From Candidatus Bipolaricaulota bacterium (GTDB lineage Bacteria > Bipolaricaulota > Bipolaricaulia > UBA7950 > UBA9294): a stretch of 32,757 nucleotides of DNA. A program made the translations under genes and the position numbers. The notes below the pieces were generated by a model. The model was given only the letters and a program-made list of their open reading frames with translations, did not search any database and was not told the DNA's origin. Every line of letters starts with the position of its first letter. Position 1 is the stretch's first letter. Where the stretch lies: contig JAGGSO010000102.1 in assembly GCA_021159055.1 (NCBI GenBank), positions 1 to 32,757 of the forward strand. Direction: 5' to 3'. Positions 1 to 9,025 of this stretch are shown piece after piece.

Positions 1-232
1 GCCATAACCTATCTTCTACAGTTGCAAATTGAAGTTGCCTTTTAAAGGGCGTTATAGGGCCTGGGCTGAGGGCTTGGCACCACGCTCGGTCTTTTGCTTG
101 CTGTACCAGTGGCAGGATTGTTATCCTTGTTCCCGGCAGCACCTTGCCGCATACGCCCTTAAGTGACGTTCGGAGCGGATCCGCTTTCCTTAATGGCGCA
201 CCTTCTCTCGATCCGATGGTAGATCCTGTAGT
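1..232. other. Edge region, no recognised gene
   Basis: This is the stretch downstream of the diguanylate cyclase gene, running to the window edge. It is visibly less GC-rich than most of the window. The minus strand stays open in the cyclase frame after that gene's TGA stop, but the translation has no motif I recognise and no start codon context. I see no clear terminator hairpin with a T tract. It could be intergenic DNA or the decayed end of another gene. Confidence 0.4.
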
Positions 233-2938
233 TCAGCTTTGCGACGTGTGCTTCCTCTTTGCGCGATACATGGCCTCATCGGCCTCGCGCAGGAGTTGAT
301 CGACCGATTTCTCCACACTCGGGTCCCAGATCCCCACACCTGTACTCAACCCGATCTTCAACTCGTCCAGGCCCTCTTCGGCACACCAACGGGCGAAAGC
401 CCGGCGCAGTCGAGTCGCCACACACTGAGCGCTTCCATTCATCTCGGGGAGTATGATCAAGAACTCATCGCCGCCATAGCGGAACAGGAGATCGGTCTCC
501 CGGACGGTCCGGCAAATGAGTTGGGCCACCCCCTTCAGCACCTCATCCCCGCGGAGATGGCCGAACCGGTCGTTTATCAGTTTGAAATTGTCGATATCCA
601 TGATCAAAAGGGCGAACGGGTGTCCGTAGCGCTTAGCCCGCTCCCACTCCCGCTCCAGCATCTCAGCCAGATAGCGACGATTGTACAGGCCGGTGAGCGG
701 ATCGCGGATGGCCTGGGCTCGTAGCTCGTTCTCCAGCTCCACGCGCCGCAGGGCCTCCTCCACGTGGCCGACGAGGAGCTCGGCCATCCTCACGTCGTCT
801 TCAGTGAACGCGTTTTCCCGTTTCGCGGCCGCTTGAAAGACCCCCCGCTCACCGATGGGGACGCTGATGAATGAACGGTACTCCTCAGCGGCCACGGCCT
901 CAGGAAAGTCCGCTGGGTCCCCGAACAGGGTCCTTCCCTCCTGAATGGTCCGCCAGGCGATTCCGCCTTGATCTTTATGGATCCGTGGCGCCCCAGGAGG
1001 GGAAAGCCCCTCCAAATTAGCCCGGCTCACCAGCTCGTCCCCCTCCCGCACTGCGAGGTCACATTCGTCGAATCCCAGAATATTCCTCGCCGCCCTGATG
1101 GCGTTTCTCCATACCTCCTCTTCACTCGCGCAAGCCCCGAGCTCACGGGCAGCAAGGTGAAGCTCCTCCAGACGACCACGGAGTTCGCGCTGGGTCTGCT
1201 CCGACTGCCTAACGGCCTCCATTGCCTCCTGCGCTGCGAGGGCTACGGCCGCTTGGTTAACGAGTGCCCCGAACAAGCGGATGTCCCCGCGGGAAAAGCC
1301 GTTCGGTTCCGTGGAGACCGCGGCGAACACTCCAAGGATCTTTCGTTTCACCATCAGCGGGATGAGAAGCTTGGCCCCTTCCCCAAACAGGTCCTCATCC
1401 CCAAATGCGCTTGCTGAAAGATCGGGAAGGTAGAGCCACCTACCGGTCCTAATCACCTCTGCTACGGGACTTGCCCCGTGCGTAAGATCAACTGTACGCC
1501 CGATACTCTCCTGCGGAAGCCCATAGGCGGTTACCAGCCGAAGCTCCTTCGCCTCCTTATCCAGGAGGAAGACTGCACACACCTGCGCACCAAGGAGATG
1601 GTGGCCGATCTGAACCACCCGCTCACAGACCTCATCTTTGCTTTTGGAAAGAGCAAGCCCACGGGAGAGCCGGTACACGCCCCGTAGACGCGCCTCTGCT
1701 TTCTTACGCGCGGTCACGTCACGGTTGACCGACAAGGTCGCCGGCCTTCCCTGGTACTCGATCAGGGTCACCGCACACTCGGTCCAGTACTCGACTCCAT
1801 CTTTGCGCCTCTTCCTCTCTTCGAAGTAGATGGTCTCCCCCCGCGCCAGCTTCTCGTTAGCCGTTTCATAGGTAATTGCAGGCTCCTCAGCCGCAAGGTC
1901 GCGCATGATGTTCATGCCGATGAGCTCCTCGCGGGTGTAGCCGGACTGCCGGGCAGCGGCGGGGTTGGCCTCGAGGATTGTGCCATCGAAGCGGGTGATG
2001 TACACCGCGTCGGCGAGCCGCTCGAAGAATAGCTGGAATCTCCTCTCGCTTTCCCGGAGCCTCCGTTCAGCCTCCACCCGGGCGGTGAGGTCCCGCCCCA
2101 CCCCGACAAAGCACCTTCGGCCTTTCCCTTCATAAGAGGCAATGGCCCACTGAACGGGGAACCTCGTCCCGTCCTTCCGCAGTCCCTCCACCTCCAGAAG
2201 ACGGTGTTCTGCACGGCCGTTGGCAAGATTCTTCTTAAACACCTCTTCATGGCGTTTCTTGTACTCTTCCGGCATGAGAAGCGTTACCGGCCTTCCTAAG
2301 ACTTCCTCTTGCGAGTAGCCGAAGAGCTTGGCTGCCCCGGGGTTCCAGGAGCGGATCCTTCCTTCCGCGTCGATGGTCACCACGGCATCCGGGAGGGCAC
2401 TAAGTAGATTCCGGAGCTCGGACTCCCTTTCGGCGAGCCGCTCCCGGTCCATGGCTGCCCGAACCGCTAGGGCGATCCCCTCCCGTACCCCTTCCAGGCG
2501 CTTGAAATCTGACTGCGAAAAAGCGTTTGGATCCTGCTTGTTGTCGAGGTTGAAATAGGCAATAATTTTTCCTTCGTAAGCGATGGGAAAGGTGAGAAAC
2601 GCCGCCACCGGAAATTCAGCTAGCATCTCTGCAACTTCCTTGGGGAGGTACTCTCTGTTCAGTTCGTGCGGGTTGCGGACGATGGCGGGGGTGTCCTGAT
2701 ACAGGATCTTCTGGAGCATCTTGTCCTTCGGGATCCTTGCTTGGGAGAGCTTTGCCAGGTTCCATCCCACAGCGGCCCGGAACTTAAAAACGCCTTCCGC
2801 TTCGTCAAGCACAAGGAGGGTTCCAGTTTGGGCCTGCGGGACAAGGGAGATGGCATGTTCCAGCAAGAGCTTACCCAGGGCCCTGAGGTCACGGGTGCGG
2901 TTGAGTGCCTTCAGAAACTCAAGTGGTACATTCTCCAT
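233..2938 (-). CDS. GAF/PAS multi-sensor diguanylate cyclase
   Basis: A 901-residue, apparently cytoplasmic signalling protein predicted to make cyclic di-GMP from two GTP. Domain order from the translation: GAF at about residues 12-165, PAS at about 175-290, PAS at about 300-415, GAF at about 435-575, GAF at about 600-735, and a GGDEF domain from about 745 to the end. The GGDEF signature is intact at residues 822-826. An RxxD inhibitory site (R813-D816) lies five residues before it, so product inhibition is expected. No membrane segment or EAL domain is seen. The PAS and GAF domains suggest sensing of a small ligand or redox state, but the ligand cannot be read from sequence. The ATG start has no good Shine-Dalgarno at normal spacing (an AAAGGAG lies about 18 nt upstream). 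Base composition is less GC-rich than the downstream genes, so acquisition by transfer is possible. Confidence 0.93.
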   Translation of the reverse strand: MENVPLEFLKALNRTRDLRALGKLLLEHAISLVPQAQTGTLLVLDEAEGVFKFRAAVGWNLAKLSQARIPKDKMLQKILYQDTPAIVRNPHELNREYLPKEVAEMLAEFPVAAFLTFPIAYEGKIIAYFNLDNKQDPNAFSQSDFKRLEGVREGIALAVRAAMDRERLAERESELRNLLSALPDAVVTIDAEGRIRSWNPGAAKLFGYSQEEVLGRPVTLLMPEEYKKRHEEVFKKNLANGRAEHRLLEVEGLRKDGTRFPVQWAIASYEGKGRRCFVGVGRDLTARVEAERRLRESERRFQLFFERLADAVYITRFDGTILEANPAAARQSGYTREELIGMNIMRDLAAEEPAITYETANEKLARGETIYFEERKRRKDGVEYWTECAVTLIEYQGRPATLSVNRDVTARKKAEARLRGVYRLSRGLALSKSKDEVCERVVQIGHHLLGAQVCAVFLLDKEAKELRLVTAYGLPQESIGRTVDLTHGASPVAEVIRTGRWLYLPDLSASAFGDEDLFGEGAKLLIPLMVKRKILGVFAAVSTEPNGFSRGDIRLFGALVNQAAVALAAQEAMEAVRQSEQTQRELRGRLEELHLAARELGACASEEEVWRNAIRAARNILGFDECDLAVREGDELVSRANLEGLSPPGAPRIHKDQGGIAWRTIQEGRTLFGDPADFPEAVAAEEYRSFISVPIGERGVFQAAAKRENAFTEDDVRMAELLVGHVEEALRRVELENELRAQAIRDPLTGLYNRRYLAEMLEREWERAKRYGHPFALLIMDIDNFKLINDRFGHLRGDEVLKGVAQLICRTVRETDLLFRYGGDEFLIILPEMNGSAQCVATRLRRAFARWCAEEGLDELKIGLSTGVGIWDPSVEKSVDQLLREADEAMYRAKRKHTSQS

Positions 2939-3234
2939 CTTCCCGAGCTTGCCACTCTCCTTTTCAATGATTGTAACAATTTAAGAGGTTGCATCCATCC
3001 CGTGGCTTGAGGGGAAAAGGCGAGAAAACCTCTCCCTAATCGCGCTGTTCCATTTTCAGATCGGTGAGAGCTTGTGCAATGGATTCACAGAGATGGGGTA
3101 AGCTTCTGCGAGCAGCGTTCGTTCATCCCTTTGTAAAGCGTCGATGGTCGGAATTTCATCCAGGAGAGGATCACACCATCCCTATTGGAGTCATCCCTCT
3201 GCACGCTCCCATTCACCTCCCAGAATCCAGTCTT
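2939..3234. other. Intergenic region, 296 nt
   Basis: This separates the diguanylate cyclase from the end of the riboflavin/hisS operon. Both neighbours are on the minus strand. The part nearest the cyclase is AT-richer and contains a TACAAT hexamer on the minus strand that could be a -10 box, but there is no convincing -35 at 16-18 nt. I see no RNA gene, repeat or strong terminator here. Confidence 0.4.
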
Positions 3235-3717
3235 CTACAGCTTGTACCCGATCTTGCGCAGGAACTCCTTGCGGGTCTGGATGTCGGCATCGGTCTCGAC
3301 GCCCTTGGGCGAATTCCCATCGATCACCCCGAGGATTCCGCGGCCCTGGTCGGTCTGCGCGACGATCACCTCGACCGGATTGGCGGTGGCGCAGTAGATG
3401 CGGCAGACCTCGGGCACGTCCTTGATCCGGTTGAGGACGTTGATCGGAAACGCGCCGTCGAGGAACACGATGAACATGTGCCCGGCTCCAATCGCCTGCG
3501 CGTTCTTCACCGCAAGATCGACCAACTTTTCATCGGTTCCGGTCTTGCGGACGAGGCACGGGCCGGATGCCTCGTTGAACGCGAGCCCGAACTTGATCCC
3601 AGGCACGGTCGTCACCAGCGCCTCGTGCAGGTCCTCGACCGATTTGATGAAGTGGGTCTGACCAAGGATCAGATTCAATCCATCGGGATTTTCGATCTTG
3701 ACGGTCGTAAGCTCCAT
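3235..3717 (-). CDS. Adenosine-specific kinase (DUF355 family)
   Basis: A 160-residue protein that aligns by eye over its whole length with the DUF355/adenosine-specific kinase family, small single-domain proteins known mainly from archaea and thermophilic bacteria. Recognisable blocks are the N-terminal NPDGLNLILGQTHFIK, the SGPCLVR segment, the AIGAGHMFIVFL segment and the GRGILGVIDG segment. The family is assigned adenosine binding or phosphorylation from structural work; the physiological role is poorly established. It starts one base after the hisS stop, with an AAAGGAGGA Shine-Dalgarno six bases before the ATG, so it is translated as the last gene of the rib-hisS operon. Its place here may reflect purine salvage alongside GTP-consuming riboflavin synthesis, which is inference. 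Confidence 0.85.
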   Translation of the reverse strand: MELTTVKIENPDGLNLILGQTHFIKSVEDLHEALVTTVPGIKFGLAFNEASGPCLVRKTGTDEKLVDLAVKNAQAIGAGHMFIVFLDGAFPINVLNRIKDVPEVCRIYCATANPVEVIVAQTDQGRGILGVIDGNSPKGVETDADIQTRKEFLRKIGYKL

Positions 3718-3718
3718 G

Positions 3719-5037
3719 TCATCCTCCTTTCAATTTCTCGGCGATCGCCTCTGGTTCGAGGGCGATCTCCGTCTCCTTACCGGTTTCCATCTCCTTCAGC
3801 CGTGCCGTGCCGGTTTTTACCTCGTCCTCTCCGATGACGATCACGTAGCGCGCCTTGATCTGGTCGGCGTACTTCATCTGCTTGCGCAACGACCGGCCGC
3901 GGTAGTCGAGGTCGACCCTGATTCCCTGCCGCCTGAGCGCGTGCGCCAGTTCCACCGCTGCATTCCGCGCCGCATCCCCGATGGTGACGAAGAAGAGGTC
4001 GACCCCGCTGCCGGATTCCGGCAGGAGTCCGCGCGCCTTGAGCACCAGGATCAGCCGCTCCATCCCACCAGCGAACCCGACTCCCGGAGTAGGAGGGCCT
4101 CCGAGCTGGGCCACCAGCCCGTCGTACCGCCCCCCGCCGAGGAGGGCGTCCTGCGCCCCCAGGTCCGTGGAGACGAGTTCGAATACGGTGCGCGTGTAGT
4201 AGTCGAGCCCGCGCACGAGCTTGGGATGACGAGCTCGAATACGGTGCGCGTGTAGTAGTCGAGCCCGCGCACGAGCTTGGGATCGATCCGGTAGGGGAGG
4301 CCGAGCTGATCGAGGTAGCCCTTGACCTTGTCGAAGTGGTCGCGGCACTCGTCGCACAGGTAGTCGACGCTCCCCGGCGCCCCGTGGATGTGCGGCTGAC
4401 AGATCTCGTTCTTGCAGTCGAGGATCCTGAGCGGATTCTCGGCGTAGCGGCGCTGACAGTCGGGGCACATCTCCTTTATCCGCGGGGCGAAGTACTCCCG
4501 CAGGGCATCGCGGTAGCGGACCCGGTCCTCCGGGCAGCCGATGCTGTTCAGCCGCAGCGACAGGCCCGTGAGGCCGAGCGATTCCATCAGTGTCCAGGCA
4601 AGGTCGATCACCTCAACGTCGAGCGCCGGATCGAGCGCCCCGATCGCCTCCACCCCGTACTGGTGGAACTGGCGCGATCTCCCCTTCTGCGGCTTCTCGT
4701 AGCGGAACATCGGGCCGACGTAGTAGAGCTTCTGGAACGGTTCGGTGTTGAACAGACCGTGCTCGACGTAGGCGCGCACCACCGATGCCGTCGCCTCCGG
4801 GCGCAGCGTCAGGGACCTTCCCTTCTTGTCCGGGAAGGTGTACATCTCCTTGTTGACGACGTCGGTCGCCTCCCCGATCCCGCGCGAGAACAGCTCGGTA
4901 TGCTCGACGATCGGAGGGCGGATCTCGCGGTAGTTGAACGCGCGCGCGATCTCGCGAATCCTGGCCTCCACCGCGGCCCAGTACGGGGTCTCGTCCGGGA
5001 GGATGTCGCGCATCCCCCGCACCGACTCGTACGCCAT
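3719..5037 (-). CDS. hisS: Histidyl-tRNA synthetase, frame broken by a 56-bp tandem duplication
   Basis: A class II aminoacyl-tRNA synthetase that charges tRNA-His. Class II motif 2 is present (FRYEKPQKGRSRQFHQ), as are the HisRS-specific LVRGLDYYTRT block and motif 3 near GFAGGMERL, followed by an anticodon-binding domain. As written, the gene cannot be read through. A 56-bp direct duplication (4172-4283) shifts the frame, so the N-terminal part and the C-terminal part lie in different frames. Deleting one copy gives a continuous 420-residue protein, the usual HisRS length. The ATG at 5037 overlaps the ribH stop as TGATG; a TTG one codon earlier is possible but less likely. Because hisS is essential and normally single-copy, I think the duplication is an assembly artefact or strain mixture rather than a true pseudogene. 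Confidence 0.93.
4172..4283. repeat. 56-bp tandem direct duplication inside hisS
   Basis: Copy 1 is 4172-4227 and copy 2 is 4228-4283, immediately adjacent. They differ only at 4178 (t) versus 4234 (c), which is a synonymous GAA/GAG difference in hisS. The flanking bases do not match, so the unit is exactly 56 bp. It encodes the LVRGLDYYTRTVFELV block. 56 is not a multiple of three, so the duplication breaks the reading frame. Confidence 0.95.
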
Positions 5038-5501
5038 CAAAGCTCCTTCAGCAGGTTCATCATCTCGATCAAGGCCTCGGCCGCCTGGGCTCCCTTGTTC
5101 CCGAGCTTGGTCCCGGCCCGCTCGATCGCTTGATCGATCGTGTCGGCGGTGATCACCCCAAATGAGATCGGAACGTCGACCTCGAGGTTGAGGCGGGCGA
5201 GCCCCTTGGTGATCTCGCTTGCCACGTACTCGAAGTGCGGGGTCGCCCCCCGGATCACTGCGGCAAGCGCGATCACCCCGTCGTAGCGGCCGGAGGCGGC
5301 CATCCGCTGCGCCGCTTTCGGAACCTCGAACGCCCCCGGCACCCAGGCGACGTCGGTCGCTTCTTCCTCCACCCCGGAGCGGCGCAATCGGTCGAGGGCG
5401 CCGTCGAGGAGCCTTCCCGTGATCAAGTCGTTGAACCGGGAGACGACGATCCCGACCCGCAACCCCGCTCCGATGAGACTTCCTTCGTATACCTTTCCCA
5501 T
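5037..5501 (-). CDS. ribH: 6,7-dimethyl-8-ribityllumazine synthase
   Basis: A 154-residue lumazine synthase, the typical family length. It condenses 5-amino-6-ribitylaminouracil with 3,4-dihydroxy-2-butanone 4-phosphate, the penultimate step of riboflavin synthesis, usually in a hollow 60-mer or pentamer in the cytoplasm. Hallmarks are VVSRFN near the N-terminus, WVPGAFEVP, the [11 protein letters not shown] segment with the catalytic His, and [11 protein letters not shown] followed by an [10 protein letters not shown] phosphate-binding loop. A TAAGGAGGT Shine-Dalgarno overlaps the ribBA stop codon ten bases upstream, and its own stop overlaps the hisS start. Translation is therefore coupled in the order ribBA-ribH-hisS. 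Confidence 0.97.
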   Translation of the reverse strand: MGKVYEGSLIGAGLRVGIVVSRFNDLITGRLLDGALDRLRRSGVEEEATDVAWVPGAFEVPKAAQRMAASGRYDGVIALAAVIRGATPHFEYVASEITKGLARLNLEVDVPISFGVITADTIDQAIERAGTKLGNKGAQAAEALIEMMNLLKEL

Positions 5502-5511
5502 CCTGACCTCC

Positions 5512-6711
5512 TTACACGTGCTTCAACTGGTGGCCGAGCTTCTCCTTCTTCGTCCGTAAGTAATCCCGATTGTGCTCGTTCGGCGGGATCTCGATCGGGA
5601 TCTGCTCCACGATCTTCAGCCCGTAGCCGGCGAGGCCGATCACCTTCTTCGGGTTGTTGGTGAGGAGGCGGATCGTGGAAAGCCCGAGGTCGGCGAGGAT
5701 CTGCGCCCCGATCCCGTAGTCGCGCAGGTCGGCCGGGAACCCGAGCCGCTCGTTCGCCTCCACCGTGTCCAGCCCTTGGTCCTGGAGCCGATAGGCGCAG
5801 ACCTTGTTCTTCAATCCGATCCCTCGCCCCTCCTGGCGCATGTACACGATCACCCCGCGCCCCTCGGCCTCGATCAGCTCCATCGCCCGGTGGAGCTGGT
5901 CACCGCAGTCGCAGCGCAGCGACCCGAACACGTCCCCGGTCAGGCATTCGGAATGCACCCGCACCAGGACGTTCTCCGCCCCGGCGACCTCCCCCTTCAC
6001 CAGTGCGACGTGCTCCTTGTCGTCGAGCGGGCTTGCGTAGCTGACGATGCGGAAGTGTCCGTACTTGGTGGGGAGGTCCGCCTCGGCGACCCGAGTCACC
6101 AATTTCTCCGTGCGCTTGCGATGGGCGATCAAATCGGAGATCTTGACGATCCCGAGGTCGTGTTCTTTCGCGAGCCGCTCGAGCTCGGGGAGACGGGCCA
6201 TCGATCCGTCCTCGTTCATGATCTCACAGATGACCCCGGCCGGTTTCAGCCCGGCGAGGCGGGCGAGATCGACCGCGGCCTCGGTGTGCCCGGCACGGCG
6301 AAGGACCCCGCCGGGGCGGGCGACAATTGGGAACACGTGCCCGGGCCGGGCGAGGTCATCCGGCGTGGAGTTTTCGTCGATCAGGACTTGAATCGTGTGT
6401 GCCCGGTCGTAGGCGGAGATCCCGGTCGTCACCCCTCTTGCCGCGTCGACCGATACGGTGAAGTTCGTCCCGTGCAGCGCGGTGTTCTCCGGGGCCATTG
6501 GGGTCAGGTTGAGGGCCTTCGCCCTCTCCTCGGTGATCGGGACGCAGATCAGTCCCCGTGCCACCCGGGCCATGAAGTTGATCGCCTCCGGGGTGGCGTG
6601 CTCGGCCGCGATCACGAGGTCGCCCTCGTTCTCCCGGTCCTCATCATCCACGATGATGAGCATCCTCCCGGCCTTGATCCTCTCGATCGCCTCTTCAATC
6701 GTGATGAACAT
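5512..6711 (-). CDS. ribBA: Bifunctional DHBP synthase / GTP cyclohydrolase II
   Basis: A 399-residue fusion that supplies both riboflavin precursors. The N-terminal half (about residues 1-200) is 3,4-dihydroxy-2-butanone 4-phosphate synthase, with the [11 protein letters not shown] acidic metal-binding motif and the [16 protein letters not shown] segment. The C-terminal half is GTP cyclohydrolase II, with zinc-binding cysteines in the [18 protein letters not shown] segment and the RQEGRGIGL catalytic block. Both active sites look intact, so both activities are expected. The start overlaps the end of ribE by 17 bases. No ribD (deaminase/reductase) is present in the window and it must lie elsewhere. 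Confidence 0.97.
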   Translation of the reverse strand: MFITIEEAIERIKAGRMLIIVDDEDRENEGDLVIAAEHATPEAINFMARVARGLICVPITEERAKALNLTPMAPENTALHGTNFTVSVDAARGVTTGISAYDRAHTIQVLIDENSTPDDLARPGHVFPIVARPGGVLRRAGHTEAAVDLARLAGLKPAGVICEIMNEDGSMARLPELERLAKEHDLGIVKISDLIAHRKRTEKLVTRVAEADLPTKYGHFRIVSYASPLDDKEHVALVKGEVAGAENVLVRVHSECLTGDVFGSLRCDCGDQLHRAMELIEAEGRGVIVYMRQEGRGIGLKNKVCAYRLQDQGLDTVEANERLGFPADLRDYGIGAQILADLGLSTIRLLTNNPKKVIGLAGYGLKIVEQIPIEIPPNEHNRDYLRTKKEKLGHQLKHV

Positions 6712-7282
6712 TCAGCATCCTCTCCACGTATTTCCCCAGGATATCGAACTCCAGGTTCACCGCATCCCCGGGGTGACGGTCGCGCAGGTTCGTGTTCTCA
6801 TACGTTTCCGGAATCACCGCGCAGACGAACCGCGCCGCCGTGACCCCGAACGCGGTCAGGCTGATCCCGTCGACCGCGATCGACCCCTTCTCCACCAGAT
6901 AACGCGCGTACTCCGGCGGGTAGCCGAACACGAATTCCCATCCGGTCTCCCGTCGCACCATCTTCTCCACCCGCCCGATCGCGTCTACGTGTCCGAGGAC
7001 GATGTGCCCATCGAGCCCGTCCTCCGGCCGGAGCGGGAGCTCCAGGTTCACCCGCGTCCCCGGACGGAGCTTCCCCAGGGTGGTGCGGACCGCCGTCTCA
7101 CCGGATACGTCCGCGGTAAATCGCCTCCCGGTGAGGGCCCGCACCGTGAGGCAAACCCCATTCACCGCTACGCTTCCCCCCGGCCTGAGACGGGGGGCGA
7201 TCCCCTCGGGGACATCCACCGTGATCGCTCCCGCTCCCGCGGCAACGACGGTCCCCACTTCACAAGTGATTCCTGTAAACAT
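6695..7282 (-). CDS. ribE: Riboflavin synthase, alpha chain
   Basis: A 195-residue riboflavin synthase that dismutates two lumazine molecules into riboflavin, the last step of the pathway. The two tandem lumazine-binding barrels are visible: MFTGI at the N-terminus, [13 protein letters not shown] in the first, then [12 protein letters not shown] and [14 protein letters not shown] in the second. It is the first gene of a minus-strand operon, ribE-ribBA-ribH-hisS-adenosine kinase. There is no good Shine-Dalgarno before the ATG. The upstream region is shared with the divergent hrcA promoter and is only about 115 bp long. I found no FMN riboswitch in it, so the operon is probably not RFN-controlled. 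The symbol follows the ribE usage; some genomes call this gene ribC. Confidence 0.96.
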   Translation of the reverse strand: MFTGITCEVGTVVAAGAGAITVDVPEGIAPRLRPGGSVAVNGVCLTVRALTGRRFTADVSGETAVRTTLGKLRPGTRVNLELPLRPEDGLDGHIVLGHVDAIGRVEKMVRRETGWEFVFGYPPEYARYLVEKGSIAVDGISLTAFGVTAARFVCAVIPETYENTNLRDRHPGDAVNLEFDILGKYVERMLNVHHD

Positions 7283-7352
7283 CGGTATTTTCGAGTTTAG
7301 CGGAACGGTTTTCCATTATCAACGAATTCGTCTTGGTGCGCCGCGACAAGCA

Positions 7353-7381
7353 TTGACAAACTTTCCCATCCGGGCTATTAT
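7353..7381 (+). promoter_or_regulatory. Sigma-70 type promoter of hrcA-grpE-dnaK-dnaJ
   Basis: TTGACA at 7353-7358, a 17-base spacer, then TATTAT at 7376-7381: a near-consensus housekeeping promoter. Transcription would start around 7388, inside the CIRCE operator. Confidence 0.9.
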
Positions 7382-7408
7382 TTAGCAAACAACATGTGAG
7401 AGTGCTAA
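7382..7408 (+). promoter_or_regulatory. CIRCE operator (HrcA binding site)
   Basis: TTAGCAAAC (7382-7390), nine bases, then GAGTGCTAA (7400-7408). The right arm is a perfect CIRCE half-site. The left arm matches consensus TTAGCACTC at seven of nine positions. It follows the -10 box directly and covers the expected transcription start, so HrcA binding would block initiation. This is the standard autoregulation of hrcA-grpE-dnaK-dnaJ operons. Confidence 0.93.
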
Positions 7409-7410
7409 CG

Positions 7411-8481
7411 ATGGCGAGTGAGGAGCTTTCCGAGAGGCGTAGGCTGATTTTGAAGGAGATCGTGGACCGGTATATTCGGTTCCGCGAGCCCGTATCCTCG
7501 CGTATGATCCTCGAGGATTACGGGCTGCGGGTCAGTTCCGCCACGGTGCGGAACGAGATGAACGCCCTCGAGACGGCGGGATACATCGAGAAGCCCTACT
7601 CCTCCTCCGGGCGGATCCCGACGAAGAAGGGATACCGGTTCTTCGTCGATTGGCTCCTCGACCTGTCCGAGCTCAGTAAGAAGGAGCGACGGGAGATAGT
7701 GGAGGCCTATCAGATCCGCTGTCTGGAGGTGGGGGAGACGATGCGCCAGACCGCGTTCCTCCTTGGGAACATCACCGGTTACGCGGGATTTGTCATCCCG
7801 CCGCAGTGGGCGCGGATGCGCCTCGACCGGGTGGTCCTCGTCCCGATGGAGCCGCGGTTGGTCCTGCTCGTTGTCGTCTCCGAGATCGGGGTGGTCGAAC
7901 ACGGGCTGATCCCGCTCGAGTTCGACCTGACCGAGGAGGAGGTGGCACGGGCGATGGAGGCGATCAACGACACCCTGCGCGGAATGACCCTGGACGCGGT
8001 GCGCGCCGCGGCCGGGCGCGACGCCCCGGAGGGCTGGTACGACCGTTCGGTCCGGGTCGCCCTCCTCGTGATGCGCCGGCTCCTCGAACGGCGGACGCGG
8101 GAGCGCCTCTACCTGGAGGGACTCCTCAACATGGTCGACGACCTGCGCGCGGTGGTCCCGGATCAGGCCCTCGATCGGTTCGTCGGCCTGATCCACGCCG
8201 TGCAGGACGAGGAGCGGTTCATCGCCGCTGTCCGGGAGACTCGGGGCGAACGGGATGGCCTGGTGGTGAACGTGGGTGACTTTCCTCTCCCCGGGTTGGA
8301 GGAGTTCAGTGTGATCACCCACGATTACCGCCCCTACTCCGGAGTGATCGGGGTGATCGCCCCGCTGTGGATGGACTACAGCCGTGCCCTGTCGGCAACG
8401 AGCTACATCGCCAACCGGCTGGAGGCCCTCCTCGTCGCGTCATGCAAAAGAACGGTAGGAGGAAGAGATGACGGAAGATAA
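7411..8481 (+). CDS. hrcA: Heat-inducible transcription repressor HrcA
   Basis: A repressor of class I heat-shock genes that binds CIRCE and depends on chaperonin for folding. The N-terminal winged-helix domain contains VSSATVRNEMNALE and GYIEKPYSSSGRIPT, which are highly diagnostic. The remainder is the GAF-like and inserted dimerisation region, to a total of 356 residues. I chose the ATG at 7411. A GTG at 7396 in the same frame would place most of the CIRCE right arm in the coding region and would add five residues. It is the first gene of the operon, and the operator it should bind lies just upstream, so it is expected to regulate itself. Its last 14 bases overlap grpE. Confidence 0.96.
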   Translation: MASEELSERRRLILKEIVDRYIRFREPVSSRMILEDYGLRVSSATVRNEMNALETAGYIEKPYSSSGRIPTKKGYRFFVDWLLDLSELSKKERREIVEAYQIRCLEVGETMRQTAFLLGNITGYAGFVIPPQWARMRLDRVVLVPMEPRLVLLVVVSEIGVVEHGLIPLEFDLTEEEVARAMEAINDTLRGMTLDAVRAAAGRDAPEGWYDRSVRVALLVMRRLLERRTRERLYLEGLLNMVDDLRAVVPDQALDRFVGLIHAVQDEERFIAAVRETRGERDGLVVNVGDFPLPGLEEFSVITHDYRPYSGVIGVIAPLWMDYSRALSATSYIANRLEALLVASCKRTVGGRDDGR

Positions 8482-9025
8482 AGATAAGAAGCTGAATAAG
8501 GAAGAAACAGAGGAAAAGCAGGAGCAGCCCCTGGAAGAACTCCTGCGCAAGAAGGATGAGGAGATCCAAAGCTACATCGACCGGCTCAAGCGCCTGCAGG
8601 CCGAGTTCGAGAACTACAAGAAGCGGGTCCTGCGGGACATGGCGAGCCTGGAGGAACGGGTCTCCGACCGGGAGGTCCTCGATTTCCTCCCCTTGTACGA
8701 CAACCTCGAGCGCGCGTTCGCGAGCTACAGCGGGAACAACGACGCGCAGTCGTTCATCGAGGGGATAGAGAGGATCTTCGCCCAGTTCGATCAGATCCTG
8801 AAGCAAAAGGGGATAACCCCGATCGAGGCCGAAGGGACCCTGTTCGACCCCGCGCTGCACGAGGCGCTGCTGAGCGTGGAGAGCGACCAGGAACCGAACG
8901 TGATCCTGGAGGAGTTCGAGCGCGGGTACCTTCGACGCGGCCGGGTCCTGCGGCCGAGCAAGGTGAAGGTGAGCAAGGGAAAGAGACAGGATACTAAGGA
9001 GGATGAAGATGGCGGACAAAGTTAA
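8468..9025 (+). CDS. grpE: Nucleotide exchange factor GrpE
   Basis: A 185-residue cochaperone that releases ADP from DnaK. The charged N-terminus and long coiled coil (about residues 1-75, with the [12 protein letters not shown] core) are followed by the beta-wing domain ([13 protein letters not shown] and FDPALHEAL blocks), as in the family. A GGAGGA Shine-Dalgarno lies about five bases before the ATG, inside the hrcA end. The 3' end overlaps the start of dnaK by 17 bases, so translation is coupled. Confidence 0.96.
   Translation: MTEDKDKKLNKEETEEKQEQPLEELLRKKDEEIQSYIDRLKRLQAEFENYKKRVLRDMASLEERVSDREVLDFLPLYDNLERAFASYSGNNDAQSFIEGIERIFAQFDQILKQKGITPIEAEGTLFDPALHEALLSVESDQEPNVILEEFERGYLRRGRVLRPSKVKVSKGKRQDTKEDEDGGQS

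Noticed and set aside
1-232. Open minus-strand frame continuing past the cyclase stop
   Set aside because: It is short, has no start or recognisable domain, and chance open frames of this length are expected.
4172-4283. Insertion-sequence target duplication in hisS
   Set aside because: The copies are directly adjacent, with no element between them.
5572-6843. A 423-codon open frame antisense to ribBA
   Set aside because: It is a shadow of ribBA and ribE, with no recognisable domain.
7283-7410. FMN (RFN) riboswitch before the riboflavin operon
   Set aside because: The leader is short, is shared with the hrcA promoter and lacks the conserved RFN segments.
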